Assembly (NCBI RefSeq): GCF_019130065.1
Contig: NZ_JAHSPG010000014.1
Location: 186,001 to 250,000 of the forward strand
DNA length: 64,000 nucleotides
Reading direction: 5' to 3'
From: Pinibacter aurantiacus
GTDB lineage: Bacteria > Bacteroidota > Bacteroidia > Chitinophagales > Chitinophagaceae
Below, piece by piece: positions 17,172-27,185 of this stretch. The notes beneath the pieces were generated by a model, which was not told where the DNA came from, ran no database searches, and saw only the letters and a list, made by a program, of their open reading frames with translations. The translations under genes and the position numbers were made by a program. The stretch's first letter is position 1, and the number at the start of each line of letters is the position of its first letter.

Positions 17172-18593
17172 TTAGTAACCAGGATTCTGAGCCAGGTTAG
17201 GGTTTTTCTGACGATCGTAATCCGGCATTGGCATTACACTTCTTTGAGAAGCCCAGGGTAAAGCTGGAATACCGTAGTGAGCAGGCAATGTTCTACCAGT
17301 TCTCTGGAACTCAATAATTCCATGTCCTTCAAACGCCAGCTCAATTCTTCTTTCTTTCAAGATAGAATCAATCAGTGCAGGTTGTGTAAGCGCAACGATT
17401 GGCAAAGTAGGATTTGATCTTGTACGCACCTGGTTTACATAACCAAGAGCGTTAGCATCTGCAGCGCCAGTGTTCAATCTTGCAACTGCTTCTGCTTTTG
17501 TCAAAAGAATTTCTGAATAGCGAAGTACCGGTACAAAATCTGTTGTGATACCAGGATATTTTTTCGTCCAAAGCAATCCGCTATAACGTTCCATCAATTT
17601 TGTAAAACGAGCGTCATGCAGCGTGTCCATTAGTAGCGCATACTCTGTTGACACATTAATATCACCACGGGCACGAGCTCCATAATGCTGACCCAGGGAG
17701 TTGTTGGTGTTAGGATTATCCGCACCATTCATAGCAACAGAAAAGATAGACTCACTTGTTGTATATGGGCTTGCAAACGTAATTTCCGGTGAAGCATTCA
17801 GTTTCAAAGTAGGAGCATACGTCATTACCGAATCCGCATAGTCGGATGCTTTTTTCCACTGGCCCTCATACAAGTAAATGCGGGCAAGTAATGCTAATGC
17901 AGAACTTCTGTTAGCTCTTGCAACACGCGTAAACGCATCTGTGGTGGAAGGAGCAGGCAATTTACTTTTTGCGTCCAGCAAGTCAGCTTCTATCTGGGCA
18001 TAAACCTCTGTAACTTTTGCACGAGCTACCTGGTTGCTTGCCGCAAAGGGATCGGTAGCAGCTGTCAATACTAAAGGTACTCCCAACGTTGTTGTGTCTG
18101 AGTTGTTCCAGGTTTTGTTAACCGGTTGCGCCCAAAGATTAACCAGGTACGTGTAGCACAATGCCCTGATGAATTTTGCTTCCCCTACATATTGATTGGC
18201 CTTGTCTGGCGTAACCACAGATATGTTTGCCTGCAGGTTCTGAAGGAAGTTATTCGCGACAAAAATTGTGTTGTAACCATCGCGCCATGAAGCCGCCGCA
18301 GTTCCATCACTTGCTGTCAGGTTTGGCAGAAACCCTACGTTTCCAAAATATGAATTCGGTGCCTCGTCTATGCCTCTTTGATCTGCGTAAATCAAAACCC
18401 TTCCACAAAGGAAGTTGAGGTTTTGCAAAGCATCGTACATACCCACCGCAGATTTTTCAACTTTGTCCGCGGTAGAAAATGCTGCACCCTGGCTAACAGA
18501 GTTATACGGATCTTCAAAAATGGTCGACTTCTTACATGCACTCGCTGCAAATAAAATTGCGAGAGAAATATTTATTATTTTTTTACTTTTCAT
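17172..18593 (-). CDS. SusD/RagB family nutrient-uptake lipoprotein (copy 1)
   Basis: 473 residues from the ATG at 18591-18593 (MKSKKIINIS). A lipoprotein signal ends in the lipobox SAC, so the mature protein is anchored on the outer membrane. The N-terminal SusD part (AAFSTADKVEKSAVGMYDAL) and the TPR-like helical core (ARIYLYEGQWKKASDYAD) are visible. The C-terminus FQRTGRTLPAHYG...NPNLAQNPGY is typical of RagB/SusD. It forms the substrate-binding lid of the SusC channel encoded immediately upstream; the gap is 28 bases. It is close to the copy at 22306-23724 almost throughout. No glycanase, peptidase or regulator is adjacent, so the ligand is unknown. Confidence 0.95.
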   Translation of the reverse strand: MKSKKIINISLAILFAASACKKSTIFEDPYNSVSQGAAFSTADKVEKSAVGMYDALQNLNFLCGRVLIYADQRGIDEAPNSYFGNVGFLPNLTASDGTAAASWRDGYNTIFVANNFLQNLQANISVVTPDKANQYVGEAKFIRALCYTYLVNLWAQPVNKTWNNSDTTTLGVPLVLTAATDPFAASNQVARAKVTEVYAQIEADLLDAKSKLPAPSTTDAFTRVARANRSSALALLARIYLYEGQWKKASDYADSVMTYAPTLKLNASPEITFASPYTTSESIFSVAMNGADNPNTNNSLGQHYGARARGDINVSTEYALLMDTLHDARFTKLMERYSGLLWTKKYPGITTDFVPVLRYSEILLTKAEAVARLNTGAADANALGYVNQVRTRSNPTLPIVALTQPALIDSILKERRIELAFEGHGIIEFQRTGRTLPAHYGIPALPWASQRSVMPMPDYDRQKNPNLAQNPGY

Positions 18594-18621
18594 GTTTATC
18601 GTTTTTTTAGTATGCCTCACA

Positions 18622-21600
18622 TTAGAAACCAACATTCAATCCTACTGTAAACACTTTCATTTGCGGAGTCGCACGGTTATCTACACCAAGTGTAAGGTTA
18701 GAAGTGTTGGTTGCACCTTGAGAAATGTAGTTTACATCAGGATCCAATCCACTGTATTTTGTAATGATAAAGGGATTGTACACCTGAGCAAAAACCCTGA
18801 ATTTTTCAATATCCATTTTTCTCAAAAGAGAAGCAGGCAAAGTATATCCAAGAGAGATCGTTCTTACTCTCAAATAATCACCTTTCTCGAGGAATCTTGT
18901 CGAAGCAGCATTAGCGGCGTTGTCATTTGCATACAGCTTTGGCATGTCTGTTACATCACCTTTTTTCTGCCAGCGATTCAGCACGTCGCTAAAGTTGTTG
19001 CTGAAAAAGTTAGTAACCATTCCCGCTTTGGTAGCATTGTAAATGTAATTACCACCGGTATAGTTTACAGCAAAGCCGAGATCAAAGCTTTTGTATGTGA
19101 ATGTGTTATCCCATCCACCATACCATGTAGGCAGACCTGATTTTCCAGTGTATTTATAATCGGCAATACCAAGTGCAGATGCAGCACTACCGTCATCTTT
19201 CAACCATTTCTGGCTTGCAAAATCCCATATTTTATGAGTGCCGTCTGCTGCATACCACATTGGGTTACCGTTGTTTGGATCAACACCTGCCCAGGTAGGT
19301 AACCAGAATGTACCCAATGGTTTGTCAACACTTGCTACTGTATAAGTAAATGCGCCGGCGATATCTGAGTTCTTGTTAGCAGCCACTAACTCTGTAACGC
19401 GGTTTTTAATGGTTGTGAAATTAAATGATGTGGTCCATGTGAAATCTTTTGTAGCTACAGGAGTGGCATTGATTGTAAATTCCCAGCCTTTGTTATACAT
19501 TTTACCTACGTTGTAAGAAATGCTTGAGTTAGGAATACCTACAGTATAAATTACCGGAGCGTTCAATAACAACTTGTCTACATTGTTGTCGAAATAATCA
19601 ACAGTTGCAGACAACCTGCCTTTCAGGAACGTCGCGTCAAAACCGATATCCATTTTCTTTGCACTTTCCCACTGTAAAGCAGAGTTACCGGCTTGTTTAA
19701 TACCCAGCCCTGTTAAGCTGGTATAAGATTTACCACTATACAAAGTTCTTGAGTCGTATGGTCCGATTCCCGCTGAGTTACCCACAATACCATAGCTTCC
19801 GCGAAGCTTCAGATAGTTAACCCATCTAACAGATTCCATGAAATGTTCTTTTGTCAGTTCCCATCCTGCAGATATGCTTGGGAAAGTACCAAACTGATTA
19901 TCCGCGCCGAAGCCGGAATAACCATCTCTACGAACTGCAACTTCAACAAAATATTTACCCGCATAAGAATAGTTTGCTCTTCCAAAATAAGAGATAATTC
20001 CTCTGCTGTTCAGATCACCACCTGTGTTATCCAACACGGTAGTTTGACCGGGCTGTGTATTTGTATACGCACCATCAATAATATGAGTGAAGTATGGATC
20101 GCTGAAGTTAGCAGCACCAGTATACCAATATTGATATTTTGTGTATTGATTTTCAATACCGGCTACAACTCCCAATTTATGATCTGACCCAAAGGTTTTG
20201 TCATAATTGATGTAGTTCTGCCATGTCCACTGGTTCCATGTACGGTTTTGGTCCTGCACCAGGCCACCGTATGTGGTACCCAAACCTGAAATGATAGGAG
20301 CAGTATACTGATCTTCAAGGTTGCCCAAATATTGCAGACCCAATTTAGAAGTGTACTTCAACCCCTTCAAAGGCTGGATCTCGCCGTAGATATTTGCTCT
20401 CAGGTCCTGCGCGGTATTGTCGTTACGTCCGGTTTTAAGCACCGCAAGTACGTTAGAGTAATAAGAAGCGCTCGGTAGCAAAGAAACGGTTGAACCCGTA
20501 GATGTCTTAGCTGATGGCACGTTGTTTCCAAGCCCCAAAAGACCAGCAGCGGTAAGATTGTAACCACTTGGTCCGTCTGGGTTAAATGGAGAAACGTTAG
20601 GTGGTGCCGTCCATCCTGATATGGAAACACCCGCGATATAACCATCAGAAAGAACACCATTATTCAAAGTTCTTGAATACGATGTTTGCAAGCCTGCCTT
20701 GAACCATGATTTAGGCACGAAGTCCAAATTCAAACGGATCTGGCCGGTTTTTAACTGGTTAGTTTGTATTATACCTTCCTGCTTTAAATATCTTGCAGAA
20801 CCATAAACGGTCAATTTATCTGCACCACCTGAAAATGAAATAGAGTTGTCATAAGTCATTCCAGTGCGATATAACACACTCATCCAATCCGTATTGTCAT
20901 TTACGCCGTCTTTATTGACATCACTTGGTTTTGCAGGAGGATAAGTTCCGTAAGTCTGGCCATAGCGGTTTGATACTTTTTCGTTCTGAATAGTAGTGAA
21001 CTGATCTACGTTTAACAAAGAAGGCAGTTTAGAAGCAGAAGCCCAGCCAACTTTAGAGTCGATAGATGTTTTAACAGTTCCTCTCTTACCTCTTTTTGTT
21101 GTAATCAATATTACACCGTTAGATGCGCGGGAACCGTACATTACCGCGGAACCTGCATCTTTTAAAATCTCCATAGATTCGATATCCGCAGTGTTTACCA
21201 GTGCCAATGGATCAAACCTTGTTCCATTTCCACTGTTAAAACCATTCAGGTTACCACCACCAGCGTCCATTTGTGGTATACCGTCAATTACAACGAGCGG
21301 TTGAGCAGATGCACTTACAGAGTTGATTCCCCTGATTCTTATTTGTGTACGGTCAGCGAGTGTACCAGTAGACAAACCAATTTGCACACCGGCAGCTTTA
21401 CCTGCCAAAGCCTGATCAAAACTTGCAAGCGGCTCCGCTACAATTTTCTCAGCTTTTACCTTTGCAACTGAACCGGTAACTTCTTTAACGGTTTTGGTGC
21501 CATAACCCACAACAACAATTTCATCTAATTTTTTATCATCTTTTTCGAGGGAGACATTTATTGCTCCAGATCCAACTGACACTCGCTTTTCAGCGAAACC

Positions 21601-21825
21601 AACGCCAGAAATGACAAGTGTTTTCGCTGTCGCAGGAGCGCTGAACGAAAAACTTCCATCTTCTTTTGTTACCGTGCCAGTTTTAGTGTCTTTAACAACC
21701 ACCGAAACTCCGAATATCGGATTTCCTTTTTCATCGGTGACTTTACCCGAGATTTGCCGGGTTTGCGCAAAGGAGAGGGTACTAAGCAATACGATGCCTA
21801 GCAGCATTAACAGCTGTTTTCTCAT
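18622..21825 (-). CDS. SusC/RagA family TonB-dependent outer-membrane transporter (copy 1)
   Basis: 1067 residues. After a signal peptide (MRKQLLMLLGIVLLSTLSFA) comes a carboxypeptidase-regulatory-like beta-sandwich (about 22-100, GKVTDEKGNPIFGVSV). The TonB box/plug region follows (DEIVVVGYGTKTVKEVTGSV, GVQIGLSTGT, RIRGINSVSA) with the SusC signature GSRASNGVILITTKRG, and then a 22-strand barrel ending in a terminal phenylalanine (VGLNVGF). It imports oligosaccharides or peptides across the outer membrane with energy from TonB-ExbBD, together with the SusD lid. No sensor extension (STN domain) is seen at the N-terminus, so anti-sigma-factor signalling is unlikely. Confidence 0.96.
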   Translation of the reverse strand: MRKQLLMLLGIVLLSTLSFAQTRQISGKVTDEKGNPIFGVSVVVKDTKTGTVTKEDGSFSFSAPATAKTLVISGVGFAEKRVSVGSGAINVSLEKDDKKLDEIVVVGYGTKTVKEVTGSVAKVKAEKIVAEPLASFDQALAGKAAGVQIGLSTGTLADRTQIRIRGINSVSASAQPLVVIDGIPQMDAGGGNLNGFNSGNGTRFDPLALVNTADIESMEILKDAGSAVMYGSRASNGVILITTKRGKRGTVKTSIDSKVGWASASKLPSLLNVDQFTTIQNEKVSNRYGQTYGTYPPAKPSDVNKDGVNDNTDWMSVLYRTGMTYDNSISFSGGADKLTVYGSARYLKQEGIIQTNQLKTGQIRLNLDFVPKSWFKAGLQTSYSRTLNNGVLSDGYIAGVSISGWTAPPNVSPFNPDGPSGYNLTAAGLLGLGNNVPSAKTSTGSTVSLLPSASYYSNVLAVLKTGRNDNTAQDLRANIYGEIQPLKGLKYTSKLGLQYLGNLEDQYTAPIISGLGTTYGGLVQDQNRTWNQWTWQNYINYDKTFGSDHKLGVVAGIENQYTKYQYWYTGAANFSDPYFTHIIDGAYTNTQPGQTTVLDNTGGDLNSRGIISYFGRANYSYAGKYFVEVAVRRDGYSGFGADNQFGTFPSISAGWELTKEHFMESVRWVNYLKLRGSYGIVGNSAGIGPYDSRTLYSGKSYTSLTGLGIKQAGNSALQWESAKKMDIGFDATFLKGRLSATVDYFDNNVDKLLLNAPVIYTVGIPNSSISYNVGKMYNKGWEFTINATPVATKDFTWTTSFNFTTIKNRVTELVAANKNSDIAGAFTYTVASVDKPLGTFWLPTWAGVDPNNGNPMWYAADGTHKIWDFASQKWLKDDGSAASALGIADYKYTGKSGLPTWYGGWDNTFTYKSFDLGFAVNYTGGNYIYNATKAGMVTNFFSNNFSDVLNRWQKKGDVTDMPKLYANDNAANAASTRFLEKGDYLRVRTISLGYTLPASLLRKMDIEKFRVFAQVYNPFIITKYSGLDPDVNYISQGATNTSNLTLGVDNRATPQMKVFTVGLNVGF

Positions 21826-21862
21826 GTGTGTTTTGGTATTTGGTTTAGAAAATAGGTTGAAT

Positions 21863-21889
21863 CAAAAATAAAGAAATGTTAAATAACAT
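21863..21889 (-). promoter_or_regulatory. Promoter -7 box and palindromic element of SusC copy 1
   Basis: TATTTTTG (21863-21870, minus strand) fits the -7 consensus. Directly upstream is ATGTTA-AA-TAACAT (21876-21889), an inverted repeat in the -33/-7 spacer. The same arrangement occurs before SusC copy 2. A standard -33 TTTG is absent, which suggests that an activator or another sigma factor is needed. Confidence 0.55.
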
Positions 21890-22253
21890 TCGATTTAGAC
21901 CAAGATAATTAAAAATATTTGGTTTTGTCAAATTTTCAGGTTAGCTCTCCGCTGGTGAATTAATTTTTTTTTAATTTTTTGCGGGAAACACTTTATATAA
22001 AAGTGTAATAATTATAAAAGCCAAATATTTTTACAATGTTTTTGGGTAAAAACAATCGAAAAAACTGTGATAAAACCATTTTATTTTCGCCAAGCTTATC
22101 TTGATGGCAGTCAAGTGAAGAAATTCGGAAAAAGCATGCGATTTAATAAAACGTAATAAGAGGGCGAGCAATTGTAAAAGGAAATGATAATGAGAAGCTT
22201 ACGAAGTTTTCTAGCGCAATTTTGTCAGGTGGCAAAAGCAGGCTTGGGCACAA
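21890..22253. other. Non-coding region between the two SusC-SusD units
   Basis: AT-rich leader of SusC copy 1. One imperfect palindrome is visible, ACACTTT (21988-21994) and AAAGTGT (22000-22006) around ATATA, of unknown meaning. No ORF in it looks real. Confidence 0.5.
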
Positions 22254-22282
22254 AAAAACCGCTTCATTTGAAGCGGTTTTCG
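22250..22282 (-). terminator. Terminator of the second SusC-SusD pair
   Basis: Arms ACCGCTTCA (22258-22266) and TGAAGCGGT (22269-22277), followed on the minus strand by seven T. It starts 24 bases after the SusD stop. The stem is nearly identical to that of the transporter terminator at 27191-27220. Confidence 0.88.
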
Positions 22283-22305
22283 AAAGAAAGTAATCTTGAT
22301 AAATA

Positions 22306-23724
22306 TTAATATCCTGGGTTCTGAGCCAGATTAGGATTCTTCTGACGGTCATAATCAGGAATTGGCATAACACTTTTTTGAGATGCCCAAGGTGTAGCAG
22401 GAATACCATAGTGAGCCGGTAAAGCTCTGCCAGTTCTTTGGAACTCGATAATGCCATGTCCTTCAAATGCCAGCTCAATTCGTCTTTCTGCCACGATAGA
22501 ATCAACCAGTGCAGATGGAGTAGCCGCAACAACAGGCAAAGTAGAATTGGACCTAAGGCGTACCTGGTTTAAGAAGCCTAACGCTGAAGCGTCTGCCGCC
22601 GCAGTATTTAATCTTGCGAGGGCTTCTGCTTTTGTTAGAAGAACTTCTGCATAGCGGATCACAGGTACAAAATCTGTAGTGATGCCTGGATACTTTTTGG
22701 TCCAGAACAATCCTTTGTAACTTTCGATCAGCTTTTTGTAACGTGCATCGTGCAATGTATCCATTAACGCCACATAGTCTCCAGAAACATTGATATCACC
22801 ACGGGAATGCGATCCATAATGCTGGCCCAGTGAGTTGTTGGTATTAGGATTGTCCGCGCCATTCATAGCAACAGAGAAGATGGACTCGCCGCTTGTGTAC
22901 GGACTTTGGAAAGTCAACTCCGGAGATGAATTAAGTTTCAAAATTGAAGAATAGCTCATCACAGAGTCTGCATAGTCAGATGCTTTTTGCCATTTGCCTT
23001 CGTACAAATAAATGCGGGAAAGCAATGCCAGTGCAGAGGTTTTATTAGCTCTTGCTACACGCGTAAACGCATCTGAAGAAGGAGCTGGCAATTTATCTTT
23101 TGCCTCTAGCAAATCAGCTTCTATCTGGCTGTATACATCAACAACTTTTGCACGAGGCACCTGGTTGCTTGCTGCAAAAGGATCTGCAGAAGCAGTTAAT
23201 ACCAAAGGCACTCCCAACGTTGTTGTGTCCGTATTGTTCCATGTTTTGTTATACGGTTGTGCCCAAAGGTTAACCAGATAGGTATAACACAAAGCTCTGA
23301 TGAATTTTGCTTCACCTACATATTGATTGGCTTTGTCAGCCGTAACCATGTCAGTTTTTGACTGGAAATTTTGAAGGAAATTGTTTGCAACATAAATGGT
23401 GTTGTAACCATCGCGCCATGATAATGATGCAGTTGCGTCGCTTGCTGTCAGGTTCGGAAGGAACCCAACATTGTTGAAATATGAATTTGGTGATTCATCT
23501 ATACCTCTTTGGTCTGCATAGATCAAAACCCTTCCGCAAAGAAAGTTGAGGTTTTGTAATGCATCGTACATACCCACTGCAGATTTTTCAATTTTATCTG
23601 GAGAAGAAAATGCAGCATCCGGAGTGATGTAAGCATACGGATCTTCAAAAACGTTCGACTTTTTACATGCACTTACTGCAAATAAAAGTGCGAGAGAAAT
23701 ATTTATTATTTTTTTACTGTTCAT
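22306..23724 (-). CDS. SusD/RagB family nutrient-uptake lipoprotein (copy 2)
   Basis: 472 residues from the ATG at 23722-23724 (MNSKKIINIS); an in-frame TTG three codons upstream is less likely, since the paralogue also begins at this point. A lipobox in AVSAC, the SusD N-terminal segment and the C-terminal NPNLAQNPGY match copy 1, with most differences conservative (for example FSTADKVEKS versus FSSPDKIEKS). Its SusC partner is 27 bases upstream. The pair is a tandem duplicate of 17172-21825, and the ligand is unknown. Confidence 0.95.
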   Translation of the reverse strand: MNSKKIINISLALLFAVSACKKSNVFEDPYAYITPDAAFSSPDKIEKSAVGMYDALQNLNFLCGRVLIYADQRGIDESPNSYFNNVGFLPNLTASDATASLSWRDGYNTIYVANNFLQNFQSKTDMVTADKANQYVGEAKFIRALCYTYLVNLWAQPYNKTWNNTDTTTLGVPLVLTASADPFAASNQVPRAKVVDVYSQIEADLLEAKDKLPAPSSDAFTRVARANKTSALALLSRIYLYEGKWQKASDYADSVMSYSSILKLNSSPELTFQSPYTSGESIFSVAMNGADNPNTNNSLGQHYGSHSRGDINVSGDYVALMDTLHDARYKKLIESYKGLFWTKKYPGITTDFVPVIRYAEVLLTKAEALARLNTAAADASALGFLNQVRLRSNSTLPVVAATPSALVDSIVAERRIELAFEGHGIIEFQRTGRALPAHYGIPATPWASQKSVMPIPDYDRQKNPNLAQNPGY

Positions 23725-23751
23725 GTTTTTCAATTTTAAATGTACCCCACA

Positions 23752-26700
23752 TTAGAAACCAACATTCAATCCAAGAGTTACTACACGCATTTGCGGAGTT
23801 CCACGATTATCTACACCAAGTGTAATGTTGGAAGTGTTAGCAGTTGCCGATTGAGAAATGTAGTTTACATCAGGGTCAAGTCCGCTATATTTTGTAATGA
23901 TAAACGGATTGTAAACCTGAGCAAAAACTCTGAATTTCTCAATGTCCATTCTTTTTAGAACAGAAGCTGGCAGGTTATATCCAAGAGAAATTGTTCTTAC
24001 TCTCAAATAGTCACCTTTTTCCAAAAATCTTGTGGAAGCACTGTTAGCAGTGTTGTCATTCGCGTACAATTTTGCAACGTCAGTAACGTCACCTTTTTTC
24101 TGCCAACGATTCAAGATCTCACCAAAGTTGTTAGCGAAGTTATTCGCCAGCATTCCGGCTTTTGTAGAATTGTAAATGTAGTTACCACCGCTGAAGTTGA
24201 CAGCAACACCTAAATCAAAACTTTTGTAAGTAAAGGTGTTATCCCATCCACCGTACCATGTAGGCAAACCGGATTTCCCTGTGTATCTATAATCAGCAAT
24301 ACCAAGTGCAGATACTTTTGTGCCTGCATCGTTCAGCCATGACTGAGATGCAAAATCCCAGATCTTGTTAGTGTTGTCTGCAGCCATCCACATTGGGTTA
24401 CCGCTGTTTGGATCAACACCTGCCCATGTAGGTAACCAGAATGAACCCAACGGTCTGCCAACACTTGCTACTGTGTAAGTATAGGCGCCTGCTATGTCCG
24501 CATTTTTGTTAGCAGCGATCAACTCAGTAACACGGTTTTTAATTTTCGTGAAATTGAATGAGGTAGTCCAGGTGAAATCTTTTGCAACAACGGGAGTTGC
24601 ATTGATTGTAAGTTCCAGACCTCTGTTATACATTTTACCTACGTTATAAGGAATGCTTGAGTTAGGAATACCTACAGTATAGATTACTGGTGCTTTCAAA
24701 AGCAAATTGTCGATGTTGTTGTTGAAATAATCAACAGTTGCAGACAAACGACCTTTCAGGAATGTCATATCAACACCCACATCCATTTTCTTTGCACTCT
24801 CCCACTGTAAAGCAGGGTTACCAGATTGATAGATGCCAAGACCATTTAAGCTCGTGTAAGATTTACCTGAATACAATGTTCTTGAATCGTATGGTCCAAT
24901 GCCACTTGAGTTACCAACAACGCCATAGCTACCACGAAGCTTCATGTAGTTAACCCATTTGATAGATTCCATGAAATGCTCTTTAGTCAACTCCCATCCT
25001 AATGATACGCTTGGGAACGTACCAAATTGGTTGTTCACACCAAAGCCTGAATAACCATCTCTACGAACGGCCACTTCAACGAAGTATTTGTTAGCATAAG
25101 AATAGTTTGCTCTTCCAAAATAAGAGATCAATCCTTTGCTGTTCAGGTTACCACCAGTGTTGTCCAACACGTCAGTTTTGCCTGGTTGTGTGTTAGTGTA
25201 AGCACCATCAATAACGTGCGTGAAATATGGATCACTGAAGTTAGCAGCACCTGTAAACCAGTATTGGTATTTTGTGTACTGATCTTCTGTACCAACCACA
25301 ACGCCTACTTTATGGTCTGAACCAAAAGTTTTGTCATAGTTTATATAATTCTGCCAAGTCCATTGGTTCCACGTACGGTTTTGGTCCTGTACCAATCCAC
25401 CATATGTAAGACCTAAGCCAGAAATAAATGGAGCAGTGTATTGATCTTCAAGGTTGCCCAAATATTGGACACCTAATTTAGATGTATACTTTAAGCCTTT
25501 CAATGGCTGGATCTCTCCGTAGATATTAGCTCTCAACTCTTGTGCAATATTGTCATTACGTCCTGTTTTAATTGCAGCAAGTACGTTAGAATAATAAGAG
25601 CTTGAAGGCAACAAAGAAACTGTTTGTGTCGGAGACGTTTTTACAGAAGGCACATTGTTCCCAAGATCCAACAGTCCCGATGCGTTAAGATTGTAACCTT
25701 GCGGTCCGTTTGGATTGTACGCAGAAACATTCGGTGGTGCCATCCATCCTGATACCGATACACCTGCGATGTAACCATCAGAAAGAACACCATTGTTCAT
25801 CGTTCTTGAATACGATGTTTGCAATCCAGCTTTAAACCAAGTCTTTGGCACGAAATCCAGGTTCAATCTGATCTGTCCTGTTTTCAACTGGTTGTTGATA
25901 ATGATACCTTCCTGCTTTAAATATCTTGCAGAACCATATATTGATAATTTATCTGCACCACCTGAAAACGAAATTGAGTTATCGTAGGTCATTCCTGTGC
26001 GATACAATAAATCTAACCAGTTGGTGTTATCGTCTTTACCATCTTTGTTGATATCGCTTGGTTTTGCAGGAGGATAAGTTCCATAAGCTTGACCATAGCG
26101 GTTAGAAACTTTTTCATTCTGAATAGTAGTGAACTGATCTACGTCCAACAAAGAAGGCAGTTTGGATGCAGTAGCAAAGCCAAATTTGGAATCTATGCTC
26201 GTTTTAACGGTTCCTCTTTTACCTTTTTTAGTTGTGATCAAGATTACACCATTTGATGCACGGGAACCGTACATTACAGCAGAACCGGCATCTTTCAACA
26301 CTTCAATTGATTCAATGTCCGCACTGTTGATCAATGCCAACGGATCAAATCTTGTTCCATTACCACTGTTAAAACCATTCAGATTACCTCCATCAACATC
26401 CATCTGAGGAACTCCGTCAACTACTACAAGTGGTTGTGAAGATGCAGTTACAGAGTTGATACCTCTAACTCTTATGGCTGTACGATCAGCCAGTGTACCA
26501 GTAGATGAGCCGATTTGCACACCCGCAGTTTTACCTGCCAAAGCCTGATCCAAACTTGCAAGAGGCTCTGATGCAATTCTATCACCTTTTATTTTTGATA
26601 CAGAACCTGTAACCTCTTTAACAGATTTGGTTCCATAACCTACCACAACAATTTCATCCAACTTCTTGTCCTCTTTTTCGAGGACGATTGTTATTGGTGC

Positions 26701-26958
26701 ACTCCCCACCTGCGCTTTCTTTTCAGCAAAGCCAACGCCAGATATAATGATCGTTTTCGCTGTCGCAGGAGCGCTGAACGAAAAACTTCCATCTTCTTTT
26801 GTTACAGTACCAATTTTCGTGTCTTTAACAACCACCGATACTCCGAATACCGGATTACCTTTTTCATCGGTGATTTTACCGGAGATTTGCCGGGTTTGGG
26901 CGAAAGAGAAGATACTAAGCAATACGATGCCTAGCAGCATTATCAGCTGTTTTCTCAT
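23752..26958 (-). CDS. SusC/RagA family TonB-dependent outer-membrane transporter (copy 2)
   Basis: 1068 residues, colinear with copy 1 and very similar throughout: signal peptide, beta-sandwich (GKITDEKGNPVFGVSV), plug (DEIVVVGYGTKSVKEVTGSV, RVRGINSVTA), SusC signature GSRASNGVILITTKKG and a barrel ending LGLNVGF. Visible differences cluster in short loops, such as TTYGGLVQ against LTYGGLVQ and the stretches after NVSPFNPDGP/NVSAYNPNGP, and could alter ligand choice. It is the first gene of its own transcription unit, with a promoter and palindrome like those of copy 1. Confidence 0.96.
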   Translation of the reverse strand: MRKQLIMLLGIVLLSIFSFAQTRQISGKITDEKGNPVFGVSVVVKDTKIGTVTKEDGSFSFSAPATAKTIIISGVGFAEKKAQVGSAPITIVLEKEDKKLDEIVVVGYGTKSVKEVTGSVSKIKGDRIASEPLASLDQALAGKTAGVQIGSSTGTLADRTAIRVRGINSVTASSQPLVVVDGVPQMDVDGGNLNGFNSGNGTRFDPLALINSADIESIEVLKDAGSAVMYGSRASNGVILITTKKGKRGTVKTSIDSKFGFATASKLPSLLDVDQFTTIQNEKVSNRYGQAYGTYPPAKPSDINKDGKDDNTNWLDLLYRTGMTYDNSISFSGGADKLSIYGSARYLKQEGIIINNQLKTGQIRLNLDFVPKTWFKAGLQTSYSRTMNNGVLSDGYIAGVSVSGWMAPPNVSAYNPNGPQGYNLNASGLLDLGNNVPSVKTSPTQTVSLLPSSSYYSNVLAAIKTGRNDNIAQELRANIYGEIQPLKGLKYTSKLGVQYLGNLEDQYTAPFISGLGLTYGGLVQDQNRTWNQWTWQNYINYDKTFGSDHKVGVVVGTEDQYTKYQYWFTGAANFSDPYFTHVIDGAYTNTQPGKTDVLDNTGGNLNSKGLISYFGRANYSYANKYFVEVAVRRDGYSGFGVNNQFGTFPSVSLGWELTKEHFMESIKWVNYMKLRGSYGVVGNSSGIGPYDSRTLYSGKSYTSLNGLGIYQSGNPALQWESAKKMDVGVDMTFLKGRLSATVDYFNNNIDNLLLKAPVIYTVGIPNSSIPYNVGKMYNRGLELTINATPVVAKDFTWTTSFNFTKIKNRVTELIAANKNADIAGAYTYTVASVGRPLGSFWLPTWAGVDPNSGNPMWMAADNTNKIWDFASQSWLNDAGTKVSALGIADYRYTGKSGLPTWYGGWDNTFTYKSFDLGVAVNFSGGNYIYNSTKAGMLANNFANNFGEILNRWQKKGDVTDVAKLYANDNTANSASTRFLEKGDYLRVRTISLGYNLPASVLKRMDIEKFRVFAQVYNPFIITKYSGLDPDVNYISQSATANTSNITLGVDNRGTPQMRVVTLGLNVGF

Positions 26959-26995
26959 GTGTGTTTTTAGATTTGATTAAACAATAGGTCGGGCG

Positions 26996-27022
26996 CAAAA
27001 GTAAATCAATGTTAAATAACAC
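26996..27022 (-). promoter_or_regulatory. Promoter -7 box and palindromic element of SusC copy 2
   Basis: TACTTTTG (26996-27003, minus strand) is the -7 box. ATGTTAAATAACA(C) at 27009-27022 matches 13 of 14 bases of the element before SusC copy 1 at nearly the same spacing (five bases from the -7 box in both). The rest of the 316-base gap to 27274 is AT-rich leader and the next terminator. Confidence 0.55.
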
Positions 27023-27185
27023 GACTTTTACAACAGAATACTTTGAAAAATTTGCTTTCATCAAAAAAAGTAGTTTGTTAATTGTTCGTGAATAGATGTT
27101 TTTTAAATGCGTCAACTAAAACACTTTCAAAAAAAATATAATAACTGCCGTTTTAAGATTTCAACACGGCGTAGTTAGACGCAAA

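Noticed and set aside
17172-26958. A full polysaccharide utilisation locus
   Set aside because: Only SusC and SusD genes are present; no glycoside hydrolase, lyase, sulfatase or regulator is linked.
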